From: JAJVIP01 sp964405835
Lineage (GTDB): Bacteria; Elusimicrobiota; Elusimicrobia; F11
Assembly (NCBI GenBank): GCA_964405835.1
Contig: CAYOPN010000013.1
Span: forward strand, 1 to 48,134
DNA: 48,134 nucleotides
Direction of reading: 5' to 3'
This document shows, piece by piece, positions 48,042-48,134 of this stretch (the stretch's first letter is position 1; each line of letters begins with the position of its first letter). The notes below the pieces were generated by a model, which was not told where the DNA came from, did not search any database, and saw only the letters and a list, made by a program, of their open reading frames with translations. A program made the position numbers and the translations under genes.

Positions 48042-48134
48042 CTATGCTTTTCTGACGAAAATTTTGTTGCTCTCCACGCGCGTGACAGTGACGCGGGCGC
48101 CGTACAGCGCGTCGGCATTCGTGGCATAAACGGC
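48042..48134 (-). CDS. NfeD-family protein, C-terminal end only
   Basis: The reverse strand is open from the window edge to TAG at 48044-48042, giving the last 30 residues: AVYATNADALYGARVTVTRV then ESNKIFVRKA. This fits the OB-fold end of NfeD proteins (Ala-rich loop, G-A-R-V-T-V, then a short final strand). The slipin gene starts 33 bases downstream on the same strand, the usual nfeD-slipin order. The size of the full protein cannot be seen. Confidence 0.65.
   Translation of the reverse strand, partial: AVYATNADALYGARVTVTRVESNKIFVRKA

Noticed and set aside
1..48134. tRNA, rRNA or riboswitch genes
   Set aside because: No cloverleaf, rRNA segment or recognisable riboswitch core was seen; intergenic gaps are short and mostly filled with the repeats described.

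Overview
The window reads as one piece of chromosome from a diderm (Gram-negative-type) bacterium. Lipobox lipoproteins, a CsgG-family pore, a PorV/PorQ-like outer-membrane protein and a secreted protein with a FlgD/T9SS-type C-terminal domain all require an outer membrane. The gene mix (fused GDP-mannose-type nucleotidyltransferase/PGM-like protein, PPDK, fused GlcD-GlcE, an ORF6N protein, many dispersed palindromic elements inside and between genes, GTG/TTG starts, near-leaderless promoters) fits an uncultured lineage such as Elusimicrobiota or Omnitrophota. That placement is an inference, not a demonstration. There is no rRNA, tRNA, CRISPR array, transposase or clear prophage. Genes are tightly packed and often overlap by 1-4 bases.

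Layout. 1-293 (-): partial PQ-loop membrane protein. 445-7945: sensor kinase, a 1375-residue secreted Ig-repeat protein and a PorV-like/TPR protein, translationally coupled; four TTAA-core hexamers at exact 11-bp steps lie upstream. 7977-10046: APS kinase, PHP phosphoesterase and APS/PAPS reductase, a sulfate-activation/reduction cassette with a likely pAp-removing enzyme in the middle. 10064-14285: Yip1 membrane protein, PPDK with its terminator, and an ORF6N protein. 14322-18922: GlcDE fusion, GlcF and a HEAT protein. 18914-22063 (-): large secreted solenoid/HEAT protein. 22085-29149: REC-GGDEF-EAL protein, glycoside phosphorylase, cNMP-binding protein, AI-2E-family permease and two small envelope proteins. 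29224-30545: Nfu and Mrp Fe-S carriers. 30680-35199: four outer-membrane-type lipoproteins (LPP20/FlgP-like, FlgT-N-like, GNA1162-like, CsgG with a FlgT-C-like tail) and a lipase-like hydrolase. 35286-36611 (-): RimO. 36723-42162: nucleotidyltransferase fusion, ParA, ParB, MutY. 42224-44074: RecQ. 44157-47260: rpsP-trmD-rplS-rnhB-yraN-queD-like. 47235-48134 (-): slipin and the tail of NfeD.

The most unusual features are two. First, the lipoprotein block looks like a FlgT protein split over two genes and joined to a CsgG/GNA1162 module, with no flagellar gene in view. Second, several families of short inverted repeats have been absorbed by genes: they encode peptide insertions in CysH and RimO, part of the signal peptides of two lipoproteins, and the Shine-Dalgarno of a third. 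A 21-bp divergent gap at 22064-22084 also carries overlapping -10 boxes for both directions, which would make both messages almost leaderless.
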